64,000 nt of DNA from Microglena sp. YARC (lineage: Eukaryota; Chlorophyta; Chlorophyceae; Chlamydomonadales; Chlamydomonadaceae): NCBI GenBank assembly GCA_022414725.1, contig CM039464.1:41858462-41922461 (forward strand). Direction: 5' to 3'. The position numbers and the translations under genes were made by a program. This document shows, in pieces, positions 29,468-38,383 of this stretch. A model generated the notes under the pieces. That model ran no database searches, had not been told where the DNA came from, and was given only the letters and a program-made list of their open reading frames with translations. Position 1 is the first letter of the stretch. Every line of letters begins with the position of its first letter.

Positions 29468-29953
29468 ATGATTTGGTTCTAAATTAGTATCCTTAAATAT
29501 CCTTAAATAGGTAAAGTTAAAAATGATAGTATATTCTCTAATAATTCTGAAGGGTCGTAGAATTACAGGAATCCGATCAACTGTTCAATCCTCAGTCACA
29601 TTTTGATTTTAGAATGTCTGCAACCGCTGTATTTTCGTCGACTTTGTGGAGCTGTGCAATTATATTTCGTACGCCTTTATTTTAAATCGATTGTTTTCAG
29701 CCGATAGTTTTGATTCAGAGCTTTTTTTAATTGAAATATCGGTTGGCATTATATATTACTTGTTCAAAAGACTAAAGAAAAATAATGAAATTACAAAGCT
29801 ATATGTTTTTTGATATATACTTTTTGGTTTTATGATATGTATCTTGATTGTATGATTTTTATTAATTGTCGGTTAAATAGTATGCTAATAATATCCATAT
29901 TCATTAGAGATAAATCTTCCTAGCGGGATGCATTGATGAGTTACGGATAGTAT
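29468..29953. other. intergenic region with repeat copy B
   Basis: 486 AT-rich bases between the helicase start and the CAP-protein stop. The only structure noticed is repeat copy B (29778-29857). No ORF or RNA gene is supported. The promoter of the second helicase should lie in the first part. Confidence 0.6.
29778..29857 (-). repeat. solo copy B of the dispersed repeat
   Basis: About 80 bp, the same orientation as copy A and nearly the same sequence, with a short internal deletion relative to it (the actcaaatac part is shortened). Together A and B form direct repeats around the helicase gene. Confidence 0.83.
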
Positions 29954-31147
29954 TTACAATAAACAAGTTTTACGTGATGAAAGATATCTGAATACATCAC
30001 CCCCTTTCAAAGATACAGAAATTGTGCTTCCGCAAAGCAGCTTGTTTCGAATAGTAAATATATCTATATCATATGGTATCATCTGGCGCAACACTCCCAA
30101 AGACAAGCATGGGTTAGTACCGTAATAAATACCTGTGGAAGATACAAACCGGATACTACATTTTTCGTTGAACATATCCTCTATTAATGGACACAATATA
30201 GTTTCAACATGTGTTTTGTTTTGTGAAGGATATTTAATGCTCAAAGAATATCGTGGTGAAATATAACATGGAGATGTATTTTGAGATGGAGATGGACGAG
30301 CATTCAATTGTTGAACAGGATATGATGGCGGTAGAAGAAGAGGATACATATGTACAGTACATGGTGGCTGAGATGGAAATGATGACATTGGTGGTGGAGA
30401 TGGCAGTGTTGATAGATGCAGTGATGGATGTGGGTGTGGATATTGATGAGGTGAATTTGGTGATGGATGTGGGTGTGGATATTGATGAGGTGAATTTGGT
30501 GATGGATGTGGGTGTGGATATTGATGAGGTGAATTTGGTGATGGATGTGGGTGTGGATATTGATGAGGTGAATTTGGTGATGGATGTGGGTGTGGATATT
30601 GATGAGGTGAATTTGGCGATGGATGGGAGGGTTCTTTCGCTATTATGTTGGTTGGATATGTAATATATGGTTTTACATTTTCATTGAATGCATTTAAAAA
30701 GTTTCCGGGAGGATCGTAGTTTGTGCTGATGTATGTGTATCCATTTGACGACACATTAACACCAAATCCGATTTCTCGTGTATTAATCCACACTAATTGA
30801 GTGAAATGACCCGTTTCTGGATAAAATCCTGGTTTGCTATAATTGTATAACTCAACTTCGTTATAAAACATATCTATCGATTGGATTAATGCTATTGTCC
30901 CTGCTCTTGATGTCATTGCAATGTTTTCACCATACATCGAGTCGGTACTATGTTCAAATACCTGAGTACGTGCCATATGATCAGCCCAAGATTGAGAGAA
31001 TTCAGAGATTATTGGCGAATATGTCAATGGAGGTGCATTATGATTTTTCCTATATACATTTATGTGATTCATTACATTATCGATATCGATCTGTGCAAAA
31101 ATCGTTTGGGCAAACAGGGCGAAATATAAGAAGAGTCTCATGTACAA
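29954..31147 (-). CDS. secreted CAP/SCP-domain protein with Pro/His-rich repeats
   Basis: 397 residues. A signal peptide (MYMRLFLYFALFAQTIFAQ) is followed by a CAP domain at about residues 20-165: FEHSTDSMYGENIA, GHFTQLVW and the ending YDPPGN are its characteristic motifs. A linker of five 13-residue repeats (SPNSPHQYPHPHP) follows, then a Pro-rich part. A C-terminal domain with four cysteines or more has no firm match; a distant similarity to algal pherophorin-like domains is possible but weak. The product is probably secreted or on the infected-cell surface. CAP proteins are uncommon in NCLDVs, so acquisition from a eukaryote is likely. Confidence 0.85.
   Translation of the reverse strand: MYMRLFLYFALFAQTIFAQIDIDNVMNHINVYRKNHNAPPLTYSPIISEFSQSWADHMARTQVFEHSTDSMYGENIAMTSRAGTIALIQSIDMFYNEVELYNYSKPGFYPETGHFTQLVWINTREIGFGVNVSSNGYTYISTNYDPPGNFLNAFNENVKPYITYPTNIIAKEPSHPSPNSPHQYPHPHPSPNSPHQYPHPHPSPNSPHQYPHPHPSPNSPHQYPHPHPSPNSPHQYPHPHPSLHLSTLPSPPPMSSFPSQPPCTVHMYPLLLPPSYPVQQLNARPSPSQNTSPCYISPRYSLSIKYPSQNKTHVETILCPLIEDMFNEKCSIRFVSSTGIYYGTNPCLSLGVLRQMIPYDIDIFTIRNKLLCGSTISVSLKGGDVFRYLSSRKTCLL
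30421..30615 (+). repeat. five perfect 39-bp tandem repeats inside the CAP gene
   Basis: Units start at 30421, 30460, 30499, 30538 and 30577 and are identical over 39 bp, so they encode the 13-residue repeat of the CAP protein on the minus strand. Perfect identity at synonymous sites implies recent expansion, and copy number is probably variable. Confidence 0.95.
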
Positions 31148-33090
31148 ATATTAAATAATATATTTTCAATCCCCTTTAAGAACTTTTTGATGGAGATGTC
31201 TTTCTTTATCTCACTATTGTTGTTTAGATAATCATACATTTTTTTGACATTATATGCATTACACATACCAGAAACCTCGTTTAATGATGAATATAGACCG
31301 GGGTATTCCGCACCTAAATACTCTATCACAGCCGGGTGACGATTGACAATAATAGGAGTTTTTCTGACAATACATTCTAAAATAGTGTTACACGCAGATG
31401 CATCGTAAAGATTTACAAACACAACTGTTCTAGTCAACAATTCATCATACTCTATATCATCAAGTGGTCCAATCGAATATTCACATTCATTTATTACGTT
31501 TCCACCTCCACCGACAGCCAGGCATCCATTTCCACAAGATAATCCTATTTTCGCATTTGCGTTGTTCAATAGCTTTTTTTTCCAGCCATTAACATCTACT
31601 TCTATGAATGCTTGCTTGTTCCTCATAAAATTGCCAATATGTGTGACTGTCCCATCAAATAAACTTGGATGGAAGCATTTATCAATGGGAACAAATTCCG
31701 TGGGGTGTTTGACTACTGTTATTGGGATATTAGAGTATAATGACGGCAACGCGTCCTTGACTTGTTCTAACAGATACTCGGACATGACAATCAACCCTTT
31801 GCAAAAATGCAACGATTCTATGAATTTTGGTGTATTGAATAATGTTGAACAATTATTATGACCACATTGATTGGAAAATGTATGATGAATTATCCCGAGC
31901 CATGACTCAGTATAAGGTATGATACTTTCGCTAGACAGTACATCATTTGCCCATAAAAATGTCCTGTCTACACACGAATCAAATAACAAACCATGTCTGA
32001 ATGGTCGTTCTAATGTCGATAACCCCTTCACAACATGTTTCCAACCGGATCTATGTGACTTGTATGTATCTGTAATATTAGGATCTAAATTAATAAAAAC
32101 TCTGGGGCGTTCATCAATAATAGGATGAACAACTTGCATATCTATATTGTCGAAGTGTATGGATGAAATATCAATGATACAGTTGTTGTCTATTGCAGAT
32201 TGTATTAATTCCACTTCGGAACTGTCTATGCGCTTTGATTTCCAAAATGATATCATTTTCCCGATGAATAAAGCATTAATCTCTCCATTATGTAATATAG
32301 ATCTACCATAATACCAATCAACTACGTTCAATCCCAGTACATCTGTCAATTTCTGTACAATATCGTCATCACTTAATGCCTTTACACACATTAGAGGGTA
32401 ATGTACAGATGCTGATACTTTTAACAAATTGACATATAATTTGTCCCACCAAAGCTTGGAAGTATGAATATTCACATTTTCTCCCCATGATATATTTTTT
32501 AACAAAAAATTGTGCAGCGTCCTTGGTTCGTTTTTTGAATAAGTGATGAATGGTTTACAGCTGGTCAGTATAGCCATCATAAATGACATGTTAATTTTAC
32601 CCGAAATAATGATACCATCATATCCATATAAATGCACGTTCTCATCATTTATTTGCGAATACGAAATATTTACATACTTGGGTAGAATACCTATTATATC
32701 TGTGTTTCCTGCAATGCCAATATTATAAGTTTGTGCTTTGACACACATTATTTTTGGAATCATAGATGTATTACTATGTATTACGACTTCTAATGACCGA
32801 TTGTATTTTTCATTATCGCATTGATATATGTGTTCAAAAACCGATGCTTCAATAACATCATTTGAAAACCCTATATCGATACCAAAAACAGCTCCGTTAT
32901 AATCTTTCAAACAATCGACTATGTAAGAATATTTTTCTAGATTTATTTGAATGCCGTAAAACAATACAATGTCTGTTTGTATAGGGTATGTGTAGTGTAT
33001 GAACTCGTCATAAGTTAGGGTTGTCGTTTTTTCGACTGGGAGGAACGGTTTTATCTCATTAGTATCTGAAATTAACAAGATAGAGTTCAT
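31138..33090 (-). CDS. GT-B-like glycosyltransferase candidate, 650 aa
   Basis: A long intact protein. The C-terminal third has the shape of a GT-B fold donor domain: VVFVNLYDASACNTILECIV followed by TPIIVNRHPAVIEYLG. A segment near residue 430 (WLGIIHHTFSN, GLIVMSEYLLEQ, ITVVKHPTE) resembles nucleotide-sugar-dependent glycosyltransferases of giant viruses. The N-terminal part is not recognised. The gene overlaps the CAP gene start by 10 bp and is followed on the same strand by a GT4-type gene, suggesting a glycan-modification pair. Confidence 0.65.
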   Translation of the reverse strand: MNSILLISDTNEIKPFLPVEKTTTLTYDEFIHYTYPIQTDIVLFYGIQINLEKYSYIVDCLKDYNGAVFGIDIGFSNDVIEASVFEHIYQCDNEKYNRSLEVVIHSNTSMIPKIMCVKAQTYNIGIAGNTDIIGILPKYVNISYSQINDENVHLYGYDGIIISGKINMSFMMAILTSCKPFITYSKNEPRTLHNFLLKNISWGENVNIHTSKLWWDKLYVNLLKVSASVHYPLMCVKALSDDDIVQKLTDVLGLNVVDWYYGRSILHNGEINALFIGKMISFWKSKRIDSSEVELIQSAIDNNCIIDISSIHFDNIDMQVVHPIIDERPRVFINLDPNITDTYKSHRSGWKHVVKGLSTLERPFRHGLLFDSCVDRTFLWANDVLSSESIIPYTESWLGIIHHTFSNQCGHNNCSTLFNTPKFIESLHFCKGLIVMSEYLLEQVKDALPSLYSNIPITVVKHPTEFVPIDKCFHPSLFDGTVTHIGNFMRNKQAFIEVDVNGWKKKLLNNANAKIGLSCGNGCLAVGGGGNVINECEYSIGPLDDIEYDELLTRTVVFVNLYDASACNTILECIVRKTPIIVNRHPAVIEYLGAEYPGLYSSLNEVSGMCNAYNVKKMYDYLNNNSEIKKDISIKKFLKGIENILFNICT

Positions 33091-33105
33091 TATTATAATA
33101 ATAGT

Positions 33106-34473
33106 TTATTTATTTTTTAGCATGTTTATCAATGAATCAAGTTTCGTATTAAGGCTGTTGAATTCCTCTTTCGTGACATATTTGTTATCTGATTCCACAC
33201 ATATTTCATCCGGGATTTTTTCAGGATCTATGGGTACAATGTTCTCCAATTGTAGCGATTCGGGATTAACTTCTTTCATAATGTCCATAAATTTTTGGGC
33301 TATAATATCCCAAGAGTATTTTGTAACTATATCCTTTCCAAAAACATGGTTTCTTTTTGTTTTTTTCGTATAGTGCAGTTCAATGGCCTCTGCAAAATCC
33401 GTGTAATTACATACACTAGCCTCCCCCCCTACATTGTCCCTTGTGGTGTCTACGTAATATGCCCAAGAAGGGTCTATCAATGTAGCATTGTCATCATTCA
33501 AGAATTCTATAAATCCTCCTAATCTAGGAGCAATTTGAGGAACCCCTATAGCCATATGTTCAAAAGAGCATAGCCCCCAACCTTCTCCGTCGCATGTTGT
33601 CAAACCTAAATCTACCACATTGTACAAGATATTAATATCTATATCGCTTAGTGATTGTGGGTTGTCGATCAATATCACGTGTTTCATCCCAATTTCCAGT
33701 GTAAGTCCCCTTTTTTTAAGTTCACGTTCGTATATTTCGAGAAGGTTCCACCCACCCTGTACATTTGTACCAATTAGTAGCTTGATAGGCTCATCCTTGA
33801 ATTTCTTCACTATTTCCGCCCACGCCTTCAAGCATATATCCCATCTTTTCCTAGGTTGATTCCTATTGAGATTCAGAACTATGTAATCGTCTTCCTTTAT
33901 CCCAAAGTATTTTCTGGCCACGTCCGATGGAATGTGAAAATACGTGTTCTTATTAATACCATGTTCCATGACAAATGTCGGTACTATGACACCTTGGTCC
34001 TTGATGCAAGTTTCCCAGTATTTTGTGAACAATATCACCGCATCAGCATGTTTATTTATCATATCGATATAACACTTTTGCATGTATGGATACACTTGGT
34101 CTACATACATTACTGTTTTGAATTTCTTATGGTCTAGTTTTTCAATTTGTTCAATAATTTTTGAAATGACAATACAATCGTTGTAGATGATAACGACGTC
34201 CGGGCGCTGAGCCATCAAAAAAGAATTGACTTGTTCAAAACCGAATCCAGATGCCTTGGGGGATTCATTTTCTACAGCATCGTGTATGTATACATTATCG
34301 GGGTATTCCTTCCTGTGGTTCTTGTTGGTATACAGGTTTTGGAAACCGAAAATAGACAATTTTAATTCTTCTTTGATGGCCAAAACTTGCATCAATTCGT
34401 ACATGACCTTTGAATATCCATTCATTTGGCTGGGATGAGTCCCAAATATAGAAACGCGCATTATTACATTCAC
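33106..34473 (-). CDS. GT4-family glycosyltransferase
   Basis: 455 residues. The glycosyltransferase group 1 (GT4) signature is clear: an N-terminal FGTHPSQMNGYSKVMYEL, the central LNLNRNQPRKRWDICLKAW, and the donor-site GEGWGLCSFEHMAIGVP with its paired acidic residues. It would transfer a sugar from a nucleotide-sugar donor. MRVSIFGTHPS, five codons in, is an alternative start. The C terminus is a charged coiled-coil-like tail (KEEFNSLNTKLDSLINML). Confidence 0.9.
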   Translation of the reverse strand: MNVIMRVSIFGTHPSQMNGYSKVMYELMQVLAIKEELKLSIFGFQNLYTNKNHRKEYPDNVYIHDAVENESPKASGFGFEQVNSFLMAQRPDVVIIYNDCIVISKIIEQIEKLDHKKFKTVMYVDQVYPYMQKCYIDMINKHADAVILFTKYWETCIKDQGVIVPTFVMEHGINKNTYFHIPSDVARKYFGIKEDDYIVLNLNRNQPRKRWDICLKAWAEIVKKFKDEPIKLLIGTNVQGGWNLLEIYERELKKRGLTLEIGMKHVILIDNPQSLSDIDINILYNVVDLGLTTCDGEGWGLCSFEHMAIGVPQIAPRLGGFIEFLNDDNATLIDPSWAYYVDTTRDNVGGEASVCNYTDFAEAIELHYTKKTKRNHVFGKDIVTKYSWDIIAQKFMDIMKEVNPESLQLENIVPIDPEKIPDEICVESDNKYVTKEEFNSLNTKLDSLINMLKNK

Positions 34474-34568
34474 GCATCATAATGTATTGAATGAAACAAA
34501 CGAAATGCATATAAAAATGAATTATGAACATATATGTACAACTCAATACAAGTATTCAAATCATAATT

Positions 34569-35447
34569 ATGTTTTCCAAAATAGATACACACACCAAGGC
34601 GTACCTAATGGGTATTTATACCCATATGAAGAACACGATTCCAGTGATTGACAAAATCGAATGCAGCGACAACGAGTTTGCATTGTGTAACGTGTTAGGG
34701 AAAACTATCAAAAACACACTTCCCGAATTAATAGATGACTCTCTTGTATGGTCGTACATACGTGGATATTTTGACAGAAACGGTACAATAATCACATTGT
34801 CTACTGAATGCAAGATTATTACTCATAGTACAAATTTTGCAAAAGAAATTGGACAGTTTTGCAACATACCCAATAATTTGTGTGGTTCTATCATCTATTT
34901 TAAAGGTATTAATGCTATAGACTTCCTAGGCAATATGTACAAAGACAAAGGCGACTTATTATACGATAGTAACACATTTGACATATTTGTCAAATTTCTT
35001 AACCCGTACAATAAAAATCCTTCACAATGTCAAGTATTCAAAACAGATTCTAGCGCAATAATTCCTTCTAAAGGGAAATATACTGACGTCGGATACGACT
35101 TGACCGTCATTAAAAAAGTTAAGGATTGGAACAATAGTACGACTTTGTACGACACTTGTATTAGGATACAAGTTGAACATGGTTTATACGCTGAAGTTAT
35201 ACCTAGGAGTTCATTATCAAAGAGTGGATATATGCTAGCTAATAGCATTGGTATCATTGACCCAAATTATACAGGAAACATTATGATAGCTCTTATAAAG
35301 GTAGACGATGGCGCACCCGATTTAGAGCTTCCGTTTAGGTGTTGTCAGTTGATATTCAGAAAACAAATTATAACGGATATGACAAGTGTCCTATCTGAAT
35401 TCAGCGATACAAGTAGAGGGCATGGGGGGTTTGGTAGCTCAGGATAG
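34569..35447 (+). CDS. dut: dUTPase fused to N-terminal LAGLIDADG-like domain
   Basis: The frame opens at 34524; MFSKIDTHTKAYLMG at 34569 is the better start (292 residues). The first 150 residues resemble a degenerate LAGLIDADG endonuclease-type domain: KAYLMGIYTHM and WSYIRGYFDRNGTI, then FKGINAIDFLGNMY. From about residue 160 there is a complete trimeric dUTPase: YTDVGYDLTV (motif 1), PRSSLSKSGY (2), NSIGIIDPNYTGNI (3), PFRCCQLIF (4) and RGHGGFGSSG (5). The enzyme hydrolyses dUTP to dUMP and keeps uracil out of DNA. The first domain may be structural or regulatory, because clear catalytic acidic residues are doubtful. Confidence 0.85.
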   Translation: MFSKIDTHTKAYLMGIYTHMKNTIPVIDKIECSDNEFALCNVLGKTIKNTLPELIDDSLVWSYIRGYFDRNGTIITLSTECKIITHSTNFAKEIGQFCNIPNNLCGSIIYFKGINAIDFLGNMYKDKGDLLYDSNTFDIFVKFLNPYNKNPSQCQVFKTDSSAIIPSKGKYTDVGYDLTVIKKVKDWNNSTTLYDTCIRIQVEHGLYAEVIPRSSLSKSGYMLANSIGIIDPNYTGNIMIALIKVDDGAPDLELPFRCCQLIFRKQIITDMTSVLSEFSDTSRGHGGFGSSG

Positions 35448-35601
35448 TAATAGTCCGACAATTAAATGTAACTTGAAAATATAAATAAGCACGATGGAAG
35501 CTAGAAACGTCTAGTTATTTTTGAATAATTATTTTTTGAATAATTATTTCTGTACATTGCAAATTGTGATAAAAGAATTAAAATGTGAGTTATATTAAAA
35601 T

Positions 35602-36483
35602 ATGTATACAGTATTACCTTATAGCGAATTCGTAGGTGGTGGTAAAAAAACCTCCAAAGACATGGATCAGCTTACTAGAGCTTTAAAATCCATGATGACA
35701 AAAAAGAGTTCCATGAAAAGAAGCAGTACAACTGTGTCGAGACAGTCAAGTATATCGAACCTTACAAATATCGATCCAATTAGAAGAAGTTCGCGTATTG
35801 AAGGTGTTGTACAAAAAAAAGAGTATGAACATGTTTTACAGAGTCTTGAAGGGTTTGGAATAGGAACGGTCAAACCTATTGAACCGGTTAAAAAGAAAAA
35901 AACTATTCAACCACCTGTATTTACGGAAGATTATGATACTGAAAGTATCGAAGCAGCATTAACAGAAGGGTTTGATTTCGACATAGAATTTGTCAAATCA
36001 TTGTTACGTGACATAGAATATAGTGAAACATCTATGTATTTGTCAACAGAAAATATAGCAAATGGTTCTATTTTCAAAAACAAAGATACCATAAATTTTT
36101 TGGTCGACATTGTCATGTTTGACTATTTATGGAAATCTTACTTCAATGATGATGATGAAATCATTCGATACCAAAAACCATATCGTAATGCTCTTACATC
36201 TTTCTACAATAGGGTGCTTGTAGACAAAAAAGTAAAAGGTGAATATAAAATTAGAACTATTGCAAACAATTTCATAAATAAAAACACGATATCTAATGGG
36301 AAAATGTACGGGATATTGGAATTCGTCAAGTTCATAAATGAGAAAACTCGGGAAAATGGTAAAACTCCACCCAATAGAATGGTCCCTAACAATGTTATTC
36401 ACAAAGATGTGTTATTCCTTGTAGAAACAATAATGGAGAAGCAAGCACTATGGAAAATGGATAGAGATATTATGGAAGCATAA
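35602..36483 (+). CDS. hypothetical protein, 293 aa
   Basis: The first 120 residues are Ser/Lys/Arg-rich and probably disordered (KKSSMKRSSTTVSRQSS). The remainder is helical and acidic/basic mixed (FDFDIEFVKSLLRDIEYSET). There is no recognised motif. It is preceded by an AT-rich spacer containing a duplicated ttttgaataattatt (about 35519-35548). Confidence 0.6.
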   Translation: MYTVLPYSEFVGGGKKTSKDMDQLTRALKSMMTKKSSMKRSSTTVSRQSSISNLTNIDPIRRSSRIEGVVQKKEYEHVLQSLEGFGIGTVKPIEPVKKKKTIQPPVFTEDYDTESIEAALTEGFDFDIEFVKSLLRDIEYSETSMYLSTENIANGSIFKNKDTINFLVDIVMFDYLWKSYFNDDDEIIRYQKPYRNALTSFYNRVLVDKKVKGEYKIRTIANNFINKNTISNGKMYGILEFVKFINEKTRENGKTPPNRMVPNNVIHKDVLFLVETIMEKQALWKMDRDIMEA

Positions 36484-36507
36484 ACATATATAATGTAATA
36501 TTACTTA

Positions 36508-37030
36508 ATGGACTTTCACTCATTTCGCATTACTTTTTGGAACACTCTTTCCGCTTCTATTCTCGGAATTATTATTTACCCTATCATTCAGTTGATATTA
36601 ACTGGACATTATCTGTACATCATTATGATTGTGGGAATACTTGTAACCGATTTGACAACACGTTTCCTGAAGTGGATTTCTAAATCAGAAAGTTCATCAA
36701 CTCCTGCATTTCTGAGACGCCCTGTCGATGCAACGGATTGTAACATATTGTGTACAAATGGCGCACAAGGAGGCAAATCCGGTATGCCATCGGGTCACAT
36801 GGCACTGGTATTGTTCTTCATCACGTTTGTGTATATGATGCAAATACACAGCTTGGGTAGTATCATCCATAAATTCATTTTTCATATTGTTCTCTATTAT
36901 ATACTTATCCCTGATGGGTTATGACAGATTCCGGAGGAAATGTCATACGTTCTTACAAGTTTTATCCGGATCGGCGTTAGGAACTATTATTGGCTATATC
37001 ATTGCTTTGGTTTTTAAATCCAAACTATAA
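36508..37030 (+). pseudogene. PAP2-type phosphatase (membrane), one frameshift
   Basis: Several membrane helices surround PAP2 motifs: the PSGH motif (GMPSGHMALVLF) is in the first open part (36508-36924). The third motif (R-x5-H-type, RFRRKCHTFLQVLSG) is in another frame after about 36905. The full protein would be about 173 residues. PAP2 enzymes dephosphorylate lipid phosphates. A single one-base shift separates the two parts, and it marks the start of a zone of frameshifted genes. Confidence 0.75.
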
Positions 37031-37036
37031 TATATA

Positions 37037-38383
37037 ATGGCTTCTGGTATCAGCGATTCATTGTTCTCAAAACAGTCGAAATCTTTCGACGAAGACCCGA
37101 CTCACAAATTATTGAGAAATATAGTCAATAATTCATATTTGCATGATATAGAGACAGACAATGCGAGAGTCAACAAATTATTGTACGATTTCAACGAATC
37201 ACTTGGGGACAGTGTCGAGGTAACAGATCAATTTGCATCAGGTCGGTGTTGGATTTTTGCTGCACTAAATGTTGTTCGGCGTCGTTTGATATCTCGTCAT
37301 AAGTTGACAGCTAACTTTGAGTTGTCACAATCTTTTGTTTTTTTCTACGACAAGCTAGAAAAATGTAACATGGCATTAGAAATCATTTTCAAAAAAAAGT
37401 TCAAAAAAATACACAGAATCTCTAAAGTTTAGATCATTAATCCCAGACATACTTGGTGACGGAGGTACTTGGAACATGTTTGTTGCCGTTGTAAAAAAAT
37501 ACGGAATAGTTCCAAAATATGCATTCCCAGATGGTAAAACAATCGAAATACTCTAGAAGTATGAACTATCTGTTGCTGCAGTTGATATTAAAGAGTGCAT
37601 TTGAGATAACATCTAAAGATATGGATATTAATGAATTCTATATTTTTAAAGAAAAAACATTGCGTGACTGTTACAAGGTTATAGATATATGCATAGGTCA
37701 GCCACCTGAAACATTCAGTTGGGATAACAAACAATATACGCCAATGTCTTTTTACAAAAAAGTGGTTTGTCCCGCCATAGACATTGATTCATATGTTTCA
37801 ATATGCAACATCCCCACCGAAAAATACAACCAGCTTCTAGGCTCCGAGTACATTTTCAACGTCATTCCAAAGGACACTATCAATAAAGATATACACAAGA
37901 ACCCGAGTAATTTCTACATAAATGTAGAGCCCGAAGTATTTAAAAACGCTGTACGTGAGTGTATAACCAAACATTCTAGTGCAGCTTGGTTTGCATGCGA
38001 TTTTTCCCATTTCATAATGAGAAAAAAAGGCATTTTGGACAAAGATTCATCTATAATAGACGATTTATTTGACATCGATTTTTCGTTAGGAAAAACAAAT
38101 AGTATAATGGCCAACATAATTAAACCCAATCACGCAATGGCCATAATAGGATGCAACGAGGAACGGAATCCTACACGTATATCACGTTGGCAAGTTGAAA
38201 AACTCACACGGCAAAAAGGGAAAGTACAATGGATATATGATTATGTCTGATGAGTGGTTCGATAAATACGTTGGCGTAGTCACCGTTCCCAAAAGCTGTC
38301 TACCTAGACACGTTCGCAATATGTGTTCGTCATCCATTCGATGGCTCAAGTTCTGGAGTTACTTGGGTTTTGTTGCAAAATAG
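37037..38383 (+). pseudogene. bleomycin-hydrolase-like cysteine protease (peptidase C1B), frameshifted
   Basis: The start is MASGISDSLFSKQSKSFDED. DQFASGRCWIFAALNV holds the catalytic cysteine (residue 71), and ELSQSFVFFYDKLEK is typical of bleomycin hydrolase. The catalytic histidine is in NHAMAIIG (about 38130) and the asparagine region near 38195 (NSHGKKGKYNGYMIMSDEWF). Coding sequence passes through at least three frames: 37037-37432, about 37430-37555, 37519-38250 and 38195-38383. This family is a cytosolic aminopeptidase in eukaryotes and bacteria. As given it cannot be made whole. Confidence 0.85.

Noticed and set aside
30253..30663. 136-codon plus-strand ORF with VDIDEVNLVMDVG repeats
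   Set aside because: It is the antisense of the CAP protein repeat; the minus-strand frame has a signal peptide and a recognisable domain.
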